This document shows, in pieces, positions 50,821 to 63,676 of a stretch of 64,000 nt of DNA. The notes under the pieces are model-generated. The model was not told where the DNA came from and did no database searches. It saw only the letters and a list, made by a program, of their open reading frames with translations. The position numbers and the translations under genes were made by a program. The first letter of the stretch is position 1. Each line of letters begins with the position of its first letter. The DNA comes from Archilochus colubris (lineage: Eukaryota; Chordata; Aves; Apodiformes; Trochilidae): positions 107,098,967 to 107,162,966 of the forward strand of contig CM041084.1 of the NCBI GenBank assembly GCA_023079485.1, in the 5' to 3' direction.

Positions 50821-50876
50821 GGATCATATGAGTTTGATGTAATGATGAGGATCATATGAGTTTGATGTAATGATGA
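50821..50876. repeat. Perfect 28-bp x 2 tandem duplication
   Basis: The 28-bp unit beginning GGATCATATGAGTTTGATGT occurs at 50821-50848 and again, identical, at 50849-50876. Perfect identity points to a recent event. Confidence 0.95.
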
Positions 50877-52059
50877 GGAATACAAGAGTAACGTTCCATA
50901 AGTCATTAGATTTTCAGATTTTGAAAAGAAAATAAATTACAATACTATTGTTCAGAGACCAAAAAACTCACAACTTACCAGTTTTCACCTGATCCTCATT
51001 TATGCAGAAACTAGCTGCTTCCCAACTGTCTTTTAAGCAAAAAATGTAGAGATACGGTCTTGCCAAAATCGTGTGATTTAAAGATATTTGCTGATCCAGA
51101 GCACACAGTCTGACTAATAAAGTCAGGCTATTAAAAAAAAATAATTTAAAAAAAAATGTTACCAATACACATGAAAAAATTTTCCAAGTGGCAATTCAGA
51201 TTATTCAGACTAATGCCCTGAGAAAGAACTTTTTTTTTTTTTAATGCAATAAACCAGCTTCTTCTATTCATCCCTGCCGCGTGAGATCCTGTTAGATAGA
51301 TTGTGAGGAGCAGAAGATGTGAGATCCACTTCTTCCAATCTGAAGGGAGTGAGATAAACTAATTGCAATTGTCCTGGGTGTGTGTCCTGTTTTAAAAAGT
51401 GTGATTCTTGCTCCATACACTTCTCCCAAGGATAGTGCTACAACTATCCCACAACTCCTGGCCTGTATCCCAAGTGGATGAAAGCATCACAAGTTCAGTA
51501 GACAACTGCATCTCAGAAGAAAAGCAGGCAGAGGTGGACCTGCTAGAAGAATGTTAGAGAGCCTCTGGGCACACATTGTCATCAGCTAACTTGGCACACA
51601 CTTTCAGACATGCTGTGCCAGCACATTTGTGCAATAGCCTTGAAAAGAAAATGTCATGGCCATTGCATTTCAATGCCAATACACACAAATAGATGTGCAC
51701 TTGAAATAAACCATTCCTACATCTGACAGTCTCTGCAGCAACACAGGAATCCTGGCATCTATGTGGCAACATCTAGCACCAATAGCATAACACCAGCATC
51801 TGTGGCAACACAGCAAAAGGACCTCAATTTAATAACAGTTGAAGGTGCCAGTGCCACTCAGCATTTATTCAGAAAAGCTAACAAGGCACTACATTATAGA
51901 AGGCATAAGAGGCTGAATATATAAATAACATTATATTGTCTTTCGATAAATCAGTGGTTGCTGTAGTCTCAACTGAGCTACAGGACTGGTCACCTTGTCT
52001 CAGAAAACCTATTGTGAAGGCAGAGGCATCTCTCAGAGGAGTGATGAATCACCAAGGGC
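50877..52059. other. AT-rich unique sequence
   Basis: Short A and T runs near 51131-51160 and 51229-51242. No gene is recognised. Confidence 0.5.
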
Positions 52060-52259
52060 ATCTCAGAGATTAAGAGAGATTGAGAAGATTAGGACTGTTT
52101 ACTTTGAAAATAAGAAGAGAGGACATGATCAAAGTATCTGGAGTACTTCAAGGAGTGTTTAAAAGACAGAGTAAAGTGATTGGAAATTACCCTTTCTGTG
52201 TCTCAGAGTAAAAGACAAGAATCCACTCAATTAAATTAAAATTAAGAGGAATTAAAACT
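52060..52259 (+). mobile_element. Possible very old CR1-like fragment
   Basis: Text such as GAGAAGATTAGGACTGTTTA and GAGAGGACATGATCAAAGTA (52081-52138) resembles the CR1 stretch that encodes the [15 protein letters not shown] end of ORF2. Similarity is lost quickly on both sides. An unrelated old retroelement is an alternative. Confidence 0.3.
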
Positions 52260-53070
52260 GACTATTAGAGACCTGAGGGCACTAACAGGGACTTGTGGCC
52301 CTGCCTAGCTTCATAGGAGCCTTCCACCACCCTTTATATGTCTCAGGACCCCATTTCAGCTGAGCCCAGTGCTATCAATCCCTGTGCCAGTGCCATCCAC
52401 AGCAATCTTGTCACTGGGTCCTTGTACCTCCTGCTGGGCCACTGTTGTTACAACCCTGCCCTGGGCTGTTGACCCTCACTGAGGGCTTGTACCCCATTGA
52501 GCTGGAGCTATCTTCAGCTTCTGGTACCTCAGCTACCTGCCCAGGAGGCACCCTCACAGCTCTGTCAAGCCATCTGGAGCTGGGCACCAAGTTCATGGGA
52601 CCTGGACTGCTTCAAGGCAGCCTCACGAAGCTCCCATGTTTATCAAGTCCATGGTGGGTATACAGAAGCAGAGCCTGGCCCTGCTGGCTGCCTGCATGTA
52701 CCCCATGGCCACCAGAGTCCTGGCTCCCTGCTCCTGATGGGTGACCTCACCTCCTTTCCACAGATTTTAGCACTGGGAAGCACTCTTATCCCATGATGCG
52801 TGGGCCTGTTCACCACTATGGCTCGCACCATCCTCTCCCACAAGTTCCATCCAGCCTCATAGACTGCCCAACACTTTTTACAGCATGCTGCCTGACTCCA
52901 AAGTCCTTCAACCATTTCATTAGCAAGCAATTCACAGTCAGACAGTGGAGGGAGCTCATGGTCCTTCCTCAATGACCAACCCAGCTCTCCTCCTCCTGGC
53001 CTGCATGGTGGCTGTTCTTGACTCCCAGATCCCCTTCCCACAGGGAGCAGCCTCCCTTTTGCTGCTCCTT
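52260..53070. other. GC-rich unclassified block (possible dispersed repeat)
   Basis: About 800 bp with markedly higher C and G than its surroundings, and sharp edges. It is full of CCTGTGCCAGTGCC-like words. Both strands have open frames of 99 to 145 codons, the longest being minus 52643-53080, but these arise because GC-rich DNA contains few stops. I recognise no domain, signal peptide or codon pattern in them. The abrupt composition change suggests an inserted element or a retrocopy. The family is unknown to me. Confidence 0.4.
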
Positions 53071-56000
53071 GGCAACTCATAAAAACAAATACCTAGTGCC
53101 AAAACATAAAATCACTTTTCAGAACTCACTGTCAAAATAAAATATTACTAGGAAGAACTAAGCAGGTATTGGACAAAGAAAAGGTGTTTATCTAGGTATC
53201 TGCACCTAATTGTTACAACAAGAGATTATTTTTTATGGAAGAAGTATTAAACCTTTGAACTTCAACTAACTTCCATCTAGGCAGATGAGCAGATGAGATC
53301 TCTTGAACTGAGGAGGTCATCTCACAGCTTGCTGTAGAAGCTTCATGTCTTCCTCTGAAGTTTCCAGTACTGATAACTACCTGACAGTAGATAACAACAG
53401 TAGATGTGTCAGCTCTTGTGTTCACAACTCCAGAAACCAGAAAGTGGATGAAAACTACAAAATAATTCAACTTCAAGTGGTCAATTGTGCCCACATGCCA
53501 CATATTTTCAGTAGATGAACTACTTGCAGTGAACTGTAGCTTTGTAAGGTTACAGATTTATGTTAGAAATTACTATTAGATTTTTTTATCTAGGGCCAAG
53601 CATCCTCCAGTCCAAATGCTGGGGCTGTTTAGCTGCAAATATATAATGTCATGGCAATGTGAACTAAAGCTGAAGAAGTTCTAAATGCTTTTATGGATGC
53701 TTCATGTCTCCCCTATTTTTTACCTAGGCTATCCTGAAAATATTGGTCTAGAAATTATTGTAAATTTTTGAATCTCATGTTACACTCCTAAATTCAGGTG
53801 TGCAAGACTAATAGACAAAGATGTTTGAAATCCTTTAGCAAAACAAAAGAATTAATTTGAAAAACTTAGCTTATTCACTGGAAATCACACAAGACCCTAC
53901 ACCTTGCTTTATGTGTCAGTTTACACAGCTGTACTTTGCTCTAGATGTCTAAGTTACCTTGGTTAGAATGATGTCAGGTATCACTCCACTGTACTAGAGG
54001 CCCCTCAGCTGCTCTGTGAATCTATGATACATTAAACAATTGCAGCATGGAATGGAATCCTTCACAGATCAATAAATTTTCAACCTACTCTTTGTTATGA
54101 AAGGCACCAACCTCCTCCTTTACAGAATAAAGCATGGGCATTATTTTTACTCCATCTCTGTCTAAGGCACTTTTCTAATAGGACTTTCCTATTCTTAAAA
54201 AGCAGGCCTAGAGGAAAAGCAGAAAGTTAATAAAGCCAGCAAAAGTTTGTGTTTCTGCTATTAAAATGCATTTTTTCTGCCCTGTAAGACTTGAGAACCC
54301 CTGTGGGACCTTAAAATTTTTTTGGGATACTTTATATTTGTACTTTTATATTTCAGTCAATTGATAATGCTGTGCTCAGTTAACACTAAGCTCCAATTTG
54401 TCACCTCTTGGTTTTCTTTTATGCACATAACTTCAGTATAACTTATACTCACAGTATTACTTATTCCAATTGTGGATTGCATTGTTATCCTTCATCCTTC
54501 TTTTCCCCCTTCCACCCATACATTTAGATTAATTATTAAATTAAAAGCAAGCATATTATTGCTGGTTTCTCCCTTGGAAACAGGTTTGGCTTTTTGGTCC
54601 TGTAAATATGATTATCTTATAAGATCTCAAGACTCCCTTGTATGGCTTTTTTTTTGTATGTACATTTTTTTTTTACTTTATGGTATAAAATAAACAGGCA
54701 ATAGGATAAAGACCTCCATAGGTTTATATGTGCTGTATGTTACACTTAAACAAAGTCTATCAGAGCAGTCAAACATCTGGAACCTGGTTTGCCAGAGCAC
54801 CATGAACATCTCTGATCAAAGAAGTGGCAAACAGTGGTGTAACAGGGAGAATGAAATCTATTTGTATTCCTATTGTAAATAATTATTACTAGAGGCCTGA
54901 TGGGAAGAAAAAAACCATAAAGAACCACAGAGAGACTTCCTGATTGCTTTTGGCTTCATTATGTTACCTTGGTTTAACAGGAAAAGGGTGTCTGTGTTAA
55001 TGTAAAATGTGGAAATTTAAGGAACGAAAAAGACTGTTTTATTAAATTGGAGTTGTGTAAATAATATAGTATATCTGATAGAAAATCTCATACTCATTAT
55101 TTTCCAAGTCAGAATCGTCACAAATAGGCTTCTGGGAGCTCAGCTCATGTATAGCAAAATTTTATGCTATTTATCAATAAAAGCCTATTAAATGAGAGTG
55201 AGAACAAATTTGGAAAATCAGGCTCAATCTTGACAATTTTGCTGCAGCATTTTTCTCCAAGTAATTCTCTTGCATTGAAAGTTCCACTGAAAATAATCAC
55301 AGTAAATGCAAGAGCTTTAAAAGAACAAATAACAATAATCACTTAACACTTTTCATATAAAGGTCAGTGCAATCAAGACTGGAATATTTTTCTTTCTTGG
55401 TTCCTTTTTTTCATTACCATGAGAAAGAGAAGTCCTGTCAGTCTCACTACATATACACAGAAGATAGTTATATTTTTGCAAAAACTTGGCAAACTGGAGC
55501 AGGACTTTGTGGCCCTAAATGACAAAATCCTGATTTATTTCTTCATAAAGCTACTTGAAATGATTCTACTAGGGAATATTCAGATCATGACTTAGATGGC
55601 CCCAGATCTGAACTGTATTAAATTGCATTTAATATCCTCCTTGCCTTTCTTCAGTCTGTCTCTTATTTTCAGTATGCCATATAAACAAGGATCAAAGCAT
55701 AACATGGATATCTAATACTATGTGGCCCAAATATTTCACCAATGCAGTTGAACTTGTGAGATAGAGGATATGCAGTCTATGCAGGGACTTCTATAAGGAG
55801 AATTTCTGTATATGTTCCAACAATAGAGACCTTGAATTCAAGTGACAAGAAGCCATTTTGTAAATAATATTTACTGATTGAAGACCTCTCTTTGTTTGCA
55901 TCCATTTTTACCTGAGTACAGGGAATATGGAAAAAAAAATAAAAAGGAAGGAGAATAAAAAAAAAAAAAGAAAAAGAAAAAGAAAAAGGAGAAAACCAAG

Positions 56001-59000
56001 ATAGAGATGGGAGAAGATCATTTTGCAAGATTTCAGTGATATTGTTCTGTTTCCAGGAAGCTGTTTTTCGGCTACACTCAAAACAGCCTTTCTGCAAGTT
56101 GCTTCATAGAGCAAGAATGCTTTTCCCCTACTCATGTTTGATTTCTTATATATATGGGAAGAGTCCAGGAATAATTGTAATGATAACATTATCATAGAAA
56201 GGAAAATCACATTTAACTTCCAAGAACAGTATGATCCTCAGGGTTTGTTTTAGACAATCTTTAGGAATCAAGAAGAGATTGCTCAAATGTATGAATTTTT
56301 CATTTGTGCTATTTCTTTGGAATATTTTCATTGTCTCCATTTGAAATACAGACCATAGGTATTTGTTCAAGACCTTTCATTTCACAAAAGCAATATATTG
56401 CAGAACAAATATTGTTTTCTTTAATTACTTTCTTACACTGTAAAACTTTCAAATGGACCCAATGTATATCTGCAAATTCTCAAGTGAAAAATGAGACCAA
56501 AATCTTATGCTTAGGAACACTGTACTCCACAGACTTATTAAGTAGTTTCTTGTGGTGTTTAAGTTAGTCAGCAGGAGCCAGTTTGTATTTAAAATAGTCC
56601 CCCTATAAGGAATTTGGTATGTTTTTAGAGATGTTACCTAAAGGAAGTGTGGTCTTTCAAGTTAATGATTTAATCTGTGAAATATCACAACCACAAACAC
56701 TAAATTCTTTAAGAGTATAACTATTAAGTGAGTATTATAAATAACAACATATGGCATCATTGAGAGTACAAGGCTAAATTAATTCCTGAGGCTCTAATGC
56801 CATTCATAAACCTCTCACAATTTATGACTGCAGCTGAGTTCTTGAGTGAAATACAGCCTTGTGTTTACTCCAGGGCTATCTATTATGCTTCATGTTATTC
56901 AGATGTATTCTAGTGTTGATCCTCATGCTTTGCCTCTGAATTGTTTTCCCCAATCACTAACACAGGCTTGTAACTTTTTCCCTTAATATCACACTCTTCA
57001 AATTTTTCATGAGTAAGAACACATCTGAACAGAGACATTGCCTTATTGATGCCACAAATCACATACTTCACTGATTCAAAGCCTTTCAACATTCATCGCT
57101 GGAGTAAAGGGAGCAATTTTATATGGAAAGGAAGATTTAGGGACATTTAATACAGTTTTTCAGCTGGATAAGAAAAACAAATTCTGGGTGGCCAGCTGGC
57201 TTTCCACAGATCAACATTGATTCATGAAGTCTAAATAATGCTATTATACCGCAATGACCTTCTTGAAATGGATCTCAGCATAAAGCTTCTGGAAAGAAAG
57301 CTCATCAGTCTCGCAGAGACAGCACAAAAAAGTTCCAGATTATGGAGGCCTCCTACAAGCACTCAAGAATTCATACTGTCCTGACAGAGTGGTGATACAA
57401 ATCAGAGCCTTAACTGAGTAGTAGGAAAAGAGAAGATGCTGTAATGTGAAGTATTGCAGCACCATCTATCAAGGTGGTAAAAACTGGAATATTATGCTTG
57501 AAAGTTTTGAAGTGTCTTCTGGGAACTGTCAAGGATGAACATGACTTTGCTAAGGCAATATCTGTCCTGCTTCATATTTCCTGTAAAAACAATATAGGAG
57601 GCCTACCATAAACCTAGTACAAGGAATCTGAATTTTTCCTAATAAGTTGAAGGGTCTTCGGTCATGAAAAAATAAAGAGTGCAAACTAACCACAGCAACA
57701 AGAAGCATTCGATTTATATCCTGTGAAAAAGGATACAACAAACCAGAAGTTTGTTGATATCAATAAAAAAACAAATACAAGAATGAAGTTTTTGTCCTAA
57801 ATAACTGAAAAAAGAGAGTGACAGATGAAGAGTGAAATGCTATGACTAGTTTTTGAAAGATAATTTAGCAGCCTTTGTTCCAGTGAAAAAAATCAGTAAG
57901 ACTTCCATGAATATCTAGATTTCTGATGAATGCAACCTCTTACTGCCATTTCCCAGCTCTGTCACTATGAGCTGAGCATTTATTTATTATTTAACTTCTC
58001 CCTATTTTGGCAAATTAAACATACCAATAAAATTGGTAGCAAATTACCTACATCTAGAATAAGTCCTCAACCTCCAAAATTGTGAGCCTAAGGAAATGAA
58101 CCTATGGGAAAGGATAGGTTCCTTGAATGCTTCACCTCAAAAACTACAATTGAAAATTATTTGAGACAGCAATAGCTGTCATGGACCAACTAATCTCCAT
58201 TATGATATTAACACACTATATCAAGAGCAAAGTAAATATTTAAAGATTTGGGGTGGGAAGGTGTTTTGCTGGAGGTAATTTGTCTGCGTTTGCAGAGGCC
58301 CTTTTCCTCATTTCCTTCTACATTCCTTGCAGCAGCACTTGTTGTCTTTCCACTGTAAAAGAAAAGTCACAGCATATTCACTCCTAGCTGGAGTACTCTT
58401 GGTACTTTGATGCTTTCCAAATGTATAGTCAAACTTGTCAAAAAAACAAGAACACCCACATGTGAGAACCTCTGACTTTTTCTGGTTCTGCCCATGGTGG
58501 TTACCTTCCATGAGGATGAAATTAAATAGGAGACACATTCCTGTGTCAGTAGAATTCTTCTCAAAATAATTACACACATGAGAGTACAATACTTACTATC
58601 TACAGGACTTTGGGCCTACTATCCTCTGCAACCCTTAGAAACATTTGTTAGACTTGGGACATCTCTGAAGTGTGGCAGTAGAGGTTGTTCCCTTCATATT
58701 GCCCCATTGTGATATCCCCACTGTATGACAACTGCCCACATATTTGTTATTAGGGAGCTCATATGCTCACATGGACTCCTCTTTACCTTGGACTTTCTCA
58801 TATGGTGCAGAGTTTGTGCTGTAGTCCACAGATGCTTTCCTTGGTCATTCCTTACATATTCTTAGAGATTGTCACTGTAAAAATATCTAAACTGCAGCAT
58901 TTGGTTTCAATGATCTGCTTTGACATTGCCACGTTCCATGACCTGCCAATTAAATAACTTGCATTTTAAAAATAGCCTTTAACAATTAAAGCTGTGGTCT

Positions 59001-59344
59001 TAGAAATCATTTGTGTAAGCTGTGCTGTTAGAGATCTCAGACTGTGAGGAATTTTTTTCAGTATCTTATCAAAATTTTGCAGATCAGTCAACCTTAGAAA
59101 GAAAACATAGAAGGTGTAGTTAATCTTCACACCATTAAAAAACTGCCTATATTAGGAAAAAGTGATCATCCCCTAAAATTCAAAATGTTTTTTCTATATG
59201 CCTGACAAATCAATGTCATTTACTACTGTGCAAGACTCTGTGTTTATTAATCTGTATCTATGCAATAAATCCTAATAGATATATCCCATTAAGAAAGATT
59301 ACAAATTTCTCAAATGTGTCAGGATTGAAGGAGGCATAAATTTT
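53071..59344. other. Long AT-rich unique stretch
   Basis: A purine-rich tract lies at 55928-55997 (A with scattered G). The remaining sequence has no recognised genes, repeats or RNAs. 56770-56890 is a complex, non-repetitive patch that might be conserved non-coding DNA. Confidence 0.5.
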
Positions 59345-59491
59345 ACAGGTCTAGAATACTAGTAGTACAGGTAGTACAGTACTAGTACTAGTACAATAGA
59401 GTACTAGTACAGTAGAGTACTAGTACAGTACAGTACTCTACAGTACTAGTACTGCAGTACTAGTAGTACAGGTCTGGAATACTAGTAGTCC
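59345..59491. repeat. TAGTAC/ACTAGT self-complementary repeat
   Basis: Built from AGTACTAGTAC words, so it is largely its own complement. Arms 59400-59421 and 59432-59453 pair over 22 bp with one mismatch around a 10-nt loop. The array is bracketed by a direct duplication: ACAGGTCTAGAATACTAGTA at 59345 and ACAGGTCTGGAATACTAGTA at 59468. Confidence 0.9.
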
Positions 59492-62400
59492 ACAATTAGT
59501 TTATAAGTATGAGTCATTCCAGTAGGGTGAAGAAGACATCTAAAAAAGGGTTTTGGCTGAACTTATATTCCAAGAGCAAGGGTCAGAAACTGTATGGAAT
59601 TGCTTTTCTTCTAACTTACAGTGCATGGTAAAATTGTTTCCTGTGTATTGTCCTGTTTCTACAGCTGGTTGGGAATCGCTGCCTAAATAATGAACTAAAA
59701 ATCTGAGTTCATTTCTGCAGTGTATTATGAATGTGTTATTGCCACATCATGTAATTACAGTAATTCACACTATGAATAGGTCTGAATAGTAAACTGTCCT
59801 GAAAACAGTCTTCTGTGAATTCATGAATTGCCAAGCTTACCTCTCATAATGATTAATCCTGTATCACCATCTAACTCCCAGGTCATTCAACAGAACAACC
59901 ACCATATCTCAGAAGTCATAGAAGTGAAAAAGCACCAATGAAAATAAGATTTTATGACAATGTAATTAGTCAAAAGATCAAAAGATCTTCTACTGCTGCT
60001 GCTAAGAGGAAAATTTTTAAATGGGATTGTCAGGGTAAGAAAAAAATGTTTTTTATGTAGCATCATTTTGTACCATTTGTACTGGGAGAAAGAGATTTCT
60101 ACAGACAGGAAGGAAACATCTACAGAGCGAAAAAAAGATAAATACTGCATTAGCAAGACATTTTTGTTCCAATGGTTGGAAGATTTGTACCTTGAAGCAC
60201 TGAGTATTCAAGTTTTAAAGACAAACCTGTTCTCATTAATCTGCAATGTCAATGTCTACCTCATTGTGAAAGATGTCTTCAGTGAACTTTGAGGCAGGAA
60301 ATTTTGTGATATTTTCCTTGAGCTACTTTGCTGTAGTCATGATTCCACACAGAAGACTTTTAGTGAAGTGACATACCTGAATTCTAAACTACACCCTTGA
60401 TTCCTCTTTAAAAGAAGAATATGAAAATGGATATTACTATACTTTACCCAATTTTCAGTGTTCAATTATTTTCTGATAAAAATGTAATGTTTTAAAAGGT
60501 TTTTTTTTCCTTTTTAATGTCTCTTTCAAATACTACTTTTTTTCCAGTAACTTATACAGAATCAGATGATCACACAGAATGAGAAAAGCCATCTTTTTAT
60601 GAATGCATCTCATAGATTTTTTTTAATGTGTGATGTAGATTTTTTATTTTGTCCTACATTTTTTAAAGAGGCTTCTGTGAAAGAATGCAAAAAATATGTT
60701 TATATGTTTTCAAGTTAGGTTGTTGATTGATTTTAACCAGAGGTTTTGTACTGTGTTGGTTTGTCTACAGATTTAACAAGAATTTAAGAAGTCTCATAGA
60801 ATGCCCAGAATGCTGAACATAAATGACCTTTTCAAAATTACTCCTTTATGTCTATATGGCTGGGCCTTAGCCCTTGTTTGTTATGAAAAAAATTGTTTGA
60901 AACAGTTAAATAATACAGGTTCAGAAATCTGATTTAATATATTATAACTGATGCAATACATAGTCTACATGTTAATTTAATGAAGCCACTCTTAAATTTT
61001 TATATAACAATTACAATCACAAAGCAAGAAAAGAATATGTCAAACTTTCACATCTTTTACATGTAAAAGGATTTACTCCTGCATTTTACAAGCAGAAATA
61101 CATTGATCTGAGAATGAATTTACTCTACTGGAACCTCTGCTTTTAGTATATGACTCATTTCCTCATTCTAGGAAAAAATAAAAGAAATTTTTCTTAATAC
61201 ACAGATGTCAAATCATTTTTATTTTTTCTATGAGCCAAGGATCTTCGGTGCTTACTTGATATGAAAAAATAATAAATCTAAGTAATAGTCTCTAACCAAA
61301 TGTAAGAGCTGTGGGATTGTGTTATTTTAGTGCCTTTATGTGCATTCTTCTCCAAAAACCCTGAAATTAAAATTATGATGAAATTTATTAACTTAATTGG
61401 GTCAAAATTCAGAAACCTTTAGTTTAATTCTTTGGTTTCATTTAATGTAAAGATAAGACTTTACTAGTTTCCTTTTTTTTTTAGTTCTAGATAATTTTTC
61501 CTCCAACACTGTCCATTATTCTTGTGTCCTTATGCGTGTTGTGTTAATTGTAGCTTTCTCTAGCCTTCTTCTATACTGAGAAAAAAAAAAATCTTAATTC
61601 ATAATTAAAAAAGCACAGCGACAGCAAATACTAAAGTAGCTCTACATGCAACATCTATGATTAATTGGAGCTTATTCCCTCTACAATTGCATGCCATGAA
61701 GAATGAGAATTTTTCTCACAAAGATGAGGTTGCTACAGAGCCATTTGTTTTCTTCTGCATTTTTTTTTCTTTGTGTTCTTAATTGATTTGAACAAACATG
61801 GAAGTTTCAGCATGTAATACCATTGCAAATCAAAGGCAAATTTAATAGAAGCTGCTATTCAGGATATTCTCTAGACTATCTGAAGTATTAGTATAAATGA
61901 ATCACTGTGATTAGAGAAGAAATATTAAACAACAGACAAGATAAAATTTGGTTTTGGCACAAGCCCTAGCAGAAATGACAGTGTCACTCAGGGCCACTCT
62001 CAGTGCCATGGTACAATCTCACCTGGACCACGGATGAAACAATCTCCATAACACCCATGCTGTCTTCCTGATACGTCTTCTCAGCATTAGATTGAAGTGC
62101 TCTGTAGGTATTGCCTCATCTTGAACTGGCATAAGTTTTACACTAAGTTTCTGTTAGTTCCTAGGTACATAAATAGATTTGGAGAGTAACATACACTGCC
62201 ACCTCTTTCTGGAATACCAGAACTACATGAAACTGCATCAACTGGCAGATTAGCTTAGGATAACATGATGTGAGAGTCCATTTATTTATAAAACATTATA
62301 AAAGAAAGAGCGAAGTGATAAAGCAGCCCTGATTTGTTCTAATCCTTTAATGAGCTTCTAGATCAAAAGTAAAATCGATGTACTTTAAGTTCATAAGTTA

Positions 62401-62689
62401 TATAGACAGTAAGTGACAGATTCTACTGCCAGTTGCTATTCCCTTTGAGCAGTAACTTTTATCTTAGAGCATGCTGCTGACACTGGAGTAGTATTTGAGA
62501 CACTTAAGGATAACAGAATCCTGTATTAATGCAACACTGTTCCAGATTCAATCTGATCGCTTCTGTTAGTCACTGTGCATGTCATCTTTATGTATCTTTC
62601 GATAGAGATAGTGAGCAACTGTGAGGCATGAAAATCTGATTTCTGTTACTCCGTATCTGCAGGATAATCTGCAAAGTTTGCAACAGAAC
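59492..62689. other. AT-rich unique sequence
   Basis: No gene, RNA or repeat family recognised. 61980-62080 is slightly GC-richer and might be a decayed element. Confidence 0.5.
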
Positions 62690-62965
62690 AACTTGTTTCC
62701 CTAAGGGCCTGGCCAAGCCTAGCCAGCCTTATTAAAAAAAAACCAGCCTCCTTTTTACTCTGAAGTGAGTAAGGCTGAGGGTTGAAAGTCCCTGAGCATG
62801 TCTGGCAGGCAAAGCATCCTAAGGGAGGAAGGAGAACCAAAAATGCCAGACTGCTCTGGGAAGCTGAAACCAGGAATATCTACCCCAAAGCAGTCCCTAG
62901 AGAGAAGGGCTGTAGGCAACAAATGATACCTTTGTTAAAGATACAGAATCTGTAACACCCCCAAC
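62690..62965. other. GC-richer unclassified patch
   Basis: Segment with CCTGGCCAAGCCTAGCCAGC and AGGGAGGAAGGAG-type words that stands out from the surroundings and could be a decayed LTR or other element. I find no match to the two LTR-like copies and no open frame worth calling. Confidence 0.25.
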
Positions 62966-63610
62966 ACCTTGTTATTGTCTTTCTCTATTTAAAAATTGCT
63001 TCTGTAAAAAAAAGGAAACTGGAAGTGAAGAGGAAAAAAAGAAAAAAAAGGAGAATTAAGATAAATCTTTAACAATCCCATTTAATTGCTTAGTGATGGG
63101 AGGGGGGGTTAATTACATTTTCTGTCTGTAACAGAAAGAAAATAGCTTAGTCTTTTGAGGAACACTTAAGAAGTGGTATTCAATAGTTACTTAGATCTTC
63201 TTAAGCAATAATCAATAAAGATTTGCAGCTTATGGAACTGTAACCTGTCTAAAATGTCTTTAAATCTAACAAAAACCTTTCAAGTCCTACTGCCTTAGCA
63301 AGGCAACCTTCATGTAACAAAAAGGTATGGGAAGGAATGATTAGCAAATAAAGCAATCAAAGAAAAAATGAGTTTATTTCCTTTCCTGTAAAGATCTTGA
63401 CACAAATTATGTATTAATTGCATAGTGCTTGCTGCATTGACATATGACAAAGTTTAAGTCATTCAAGATATGTCAATGTATCTTCTAAAACCATCTTTGT
63501 TGCATTTGACAAGGGAGCACATAATCTTTGATGAAGTGGAGAGTTTTAGAGATCTTTGAGGCAATGTAATAGTAAATATCATAGTCTTTTAAAATCAAGT
63601 TTTAAAAATT
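62966..63610. other. AT-rich sequence with purine-rich tract
   Basis: A/G-rich at 63007-63056 and a short G run at 63099-63108. Nothing else is recognised. Confidence 0.5.
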
Positions 63611-63676
63611 TCACAGAATCACAGAATTGATATGATTGGGAAAGACCTCTAAGATCACCACATCCAACTGAACTCA
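63611..63676 (-). mobile_element. CR1 LINE 3'-terminal fragment
   Basis: Inverted CR1 extreme 3' end: CACAGAATCACAGAATTGAT, then GGGAAAGACCTCTAAGATCA, then CATCCAACTGAACTC. Only about 65 bp are retained, so the copy is severely 5'-truncated or decayed. Confidence 0.85.

Noticed and set aside
52643..53080. 145-codon minus-strand open frame, the longest in the window
   Set aside because: It lies in a GC-rich block where frames stay open on both strands by composition. It has no recognisable domain, and an equally unconvincing pair of 99-codon frames overlaps it on plus.
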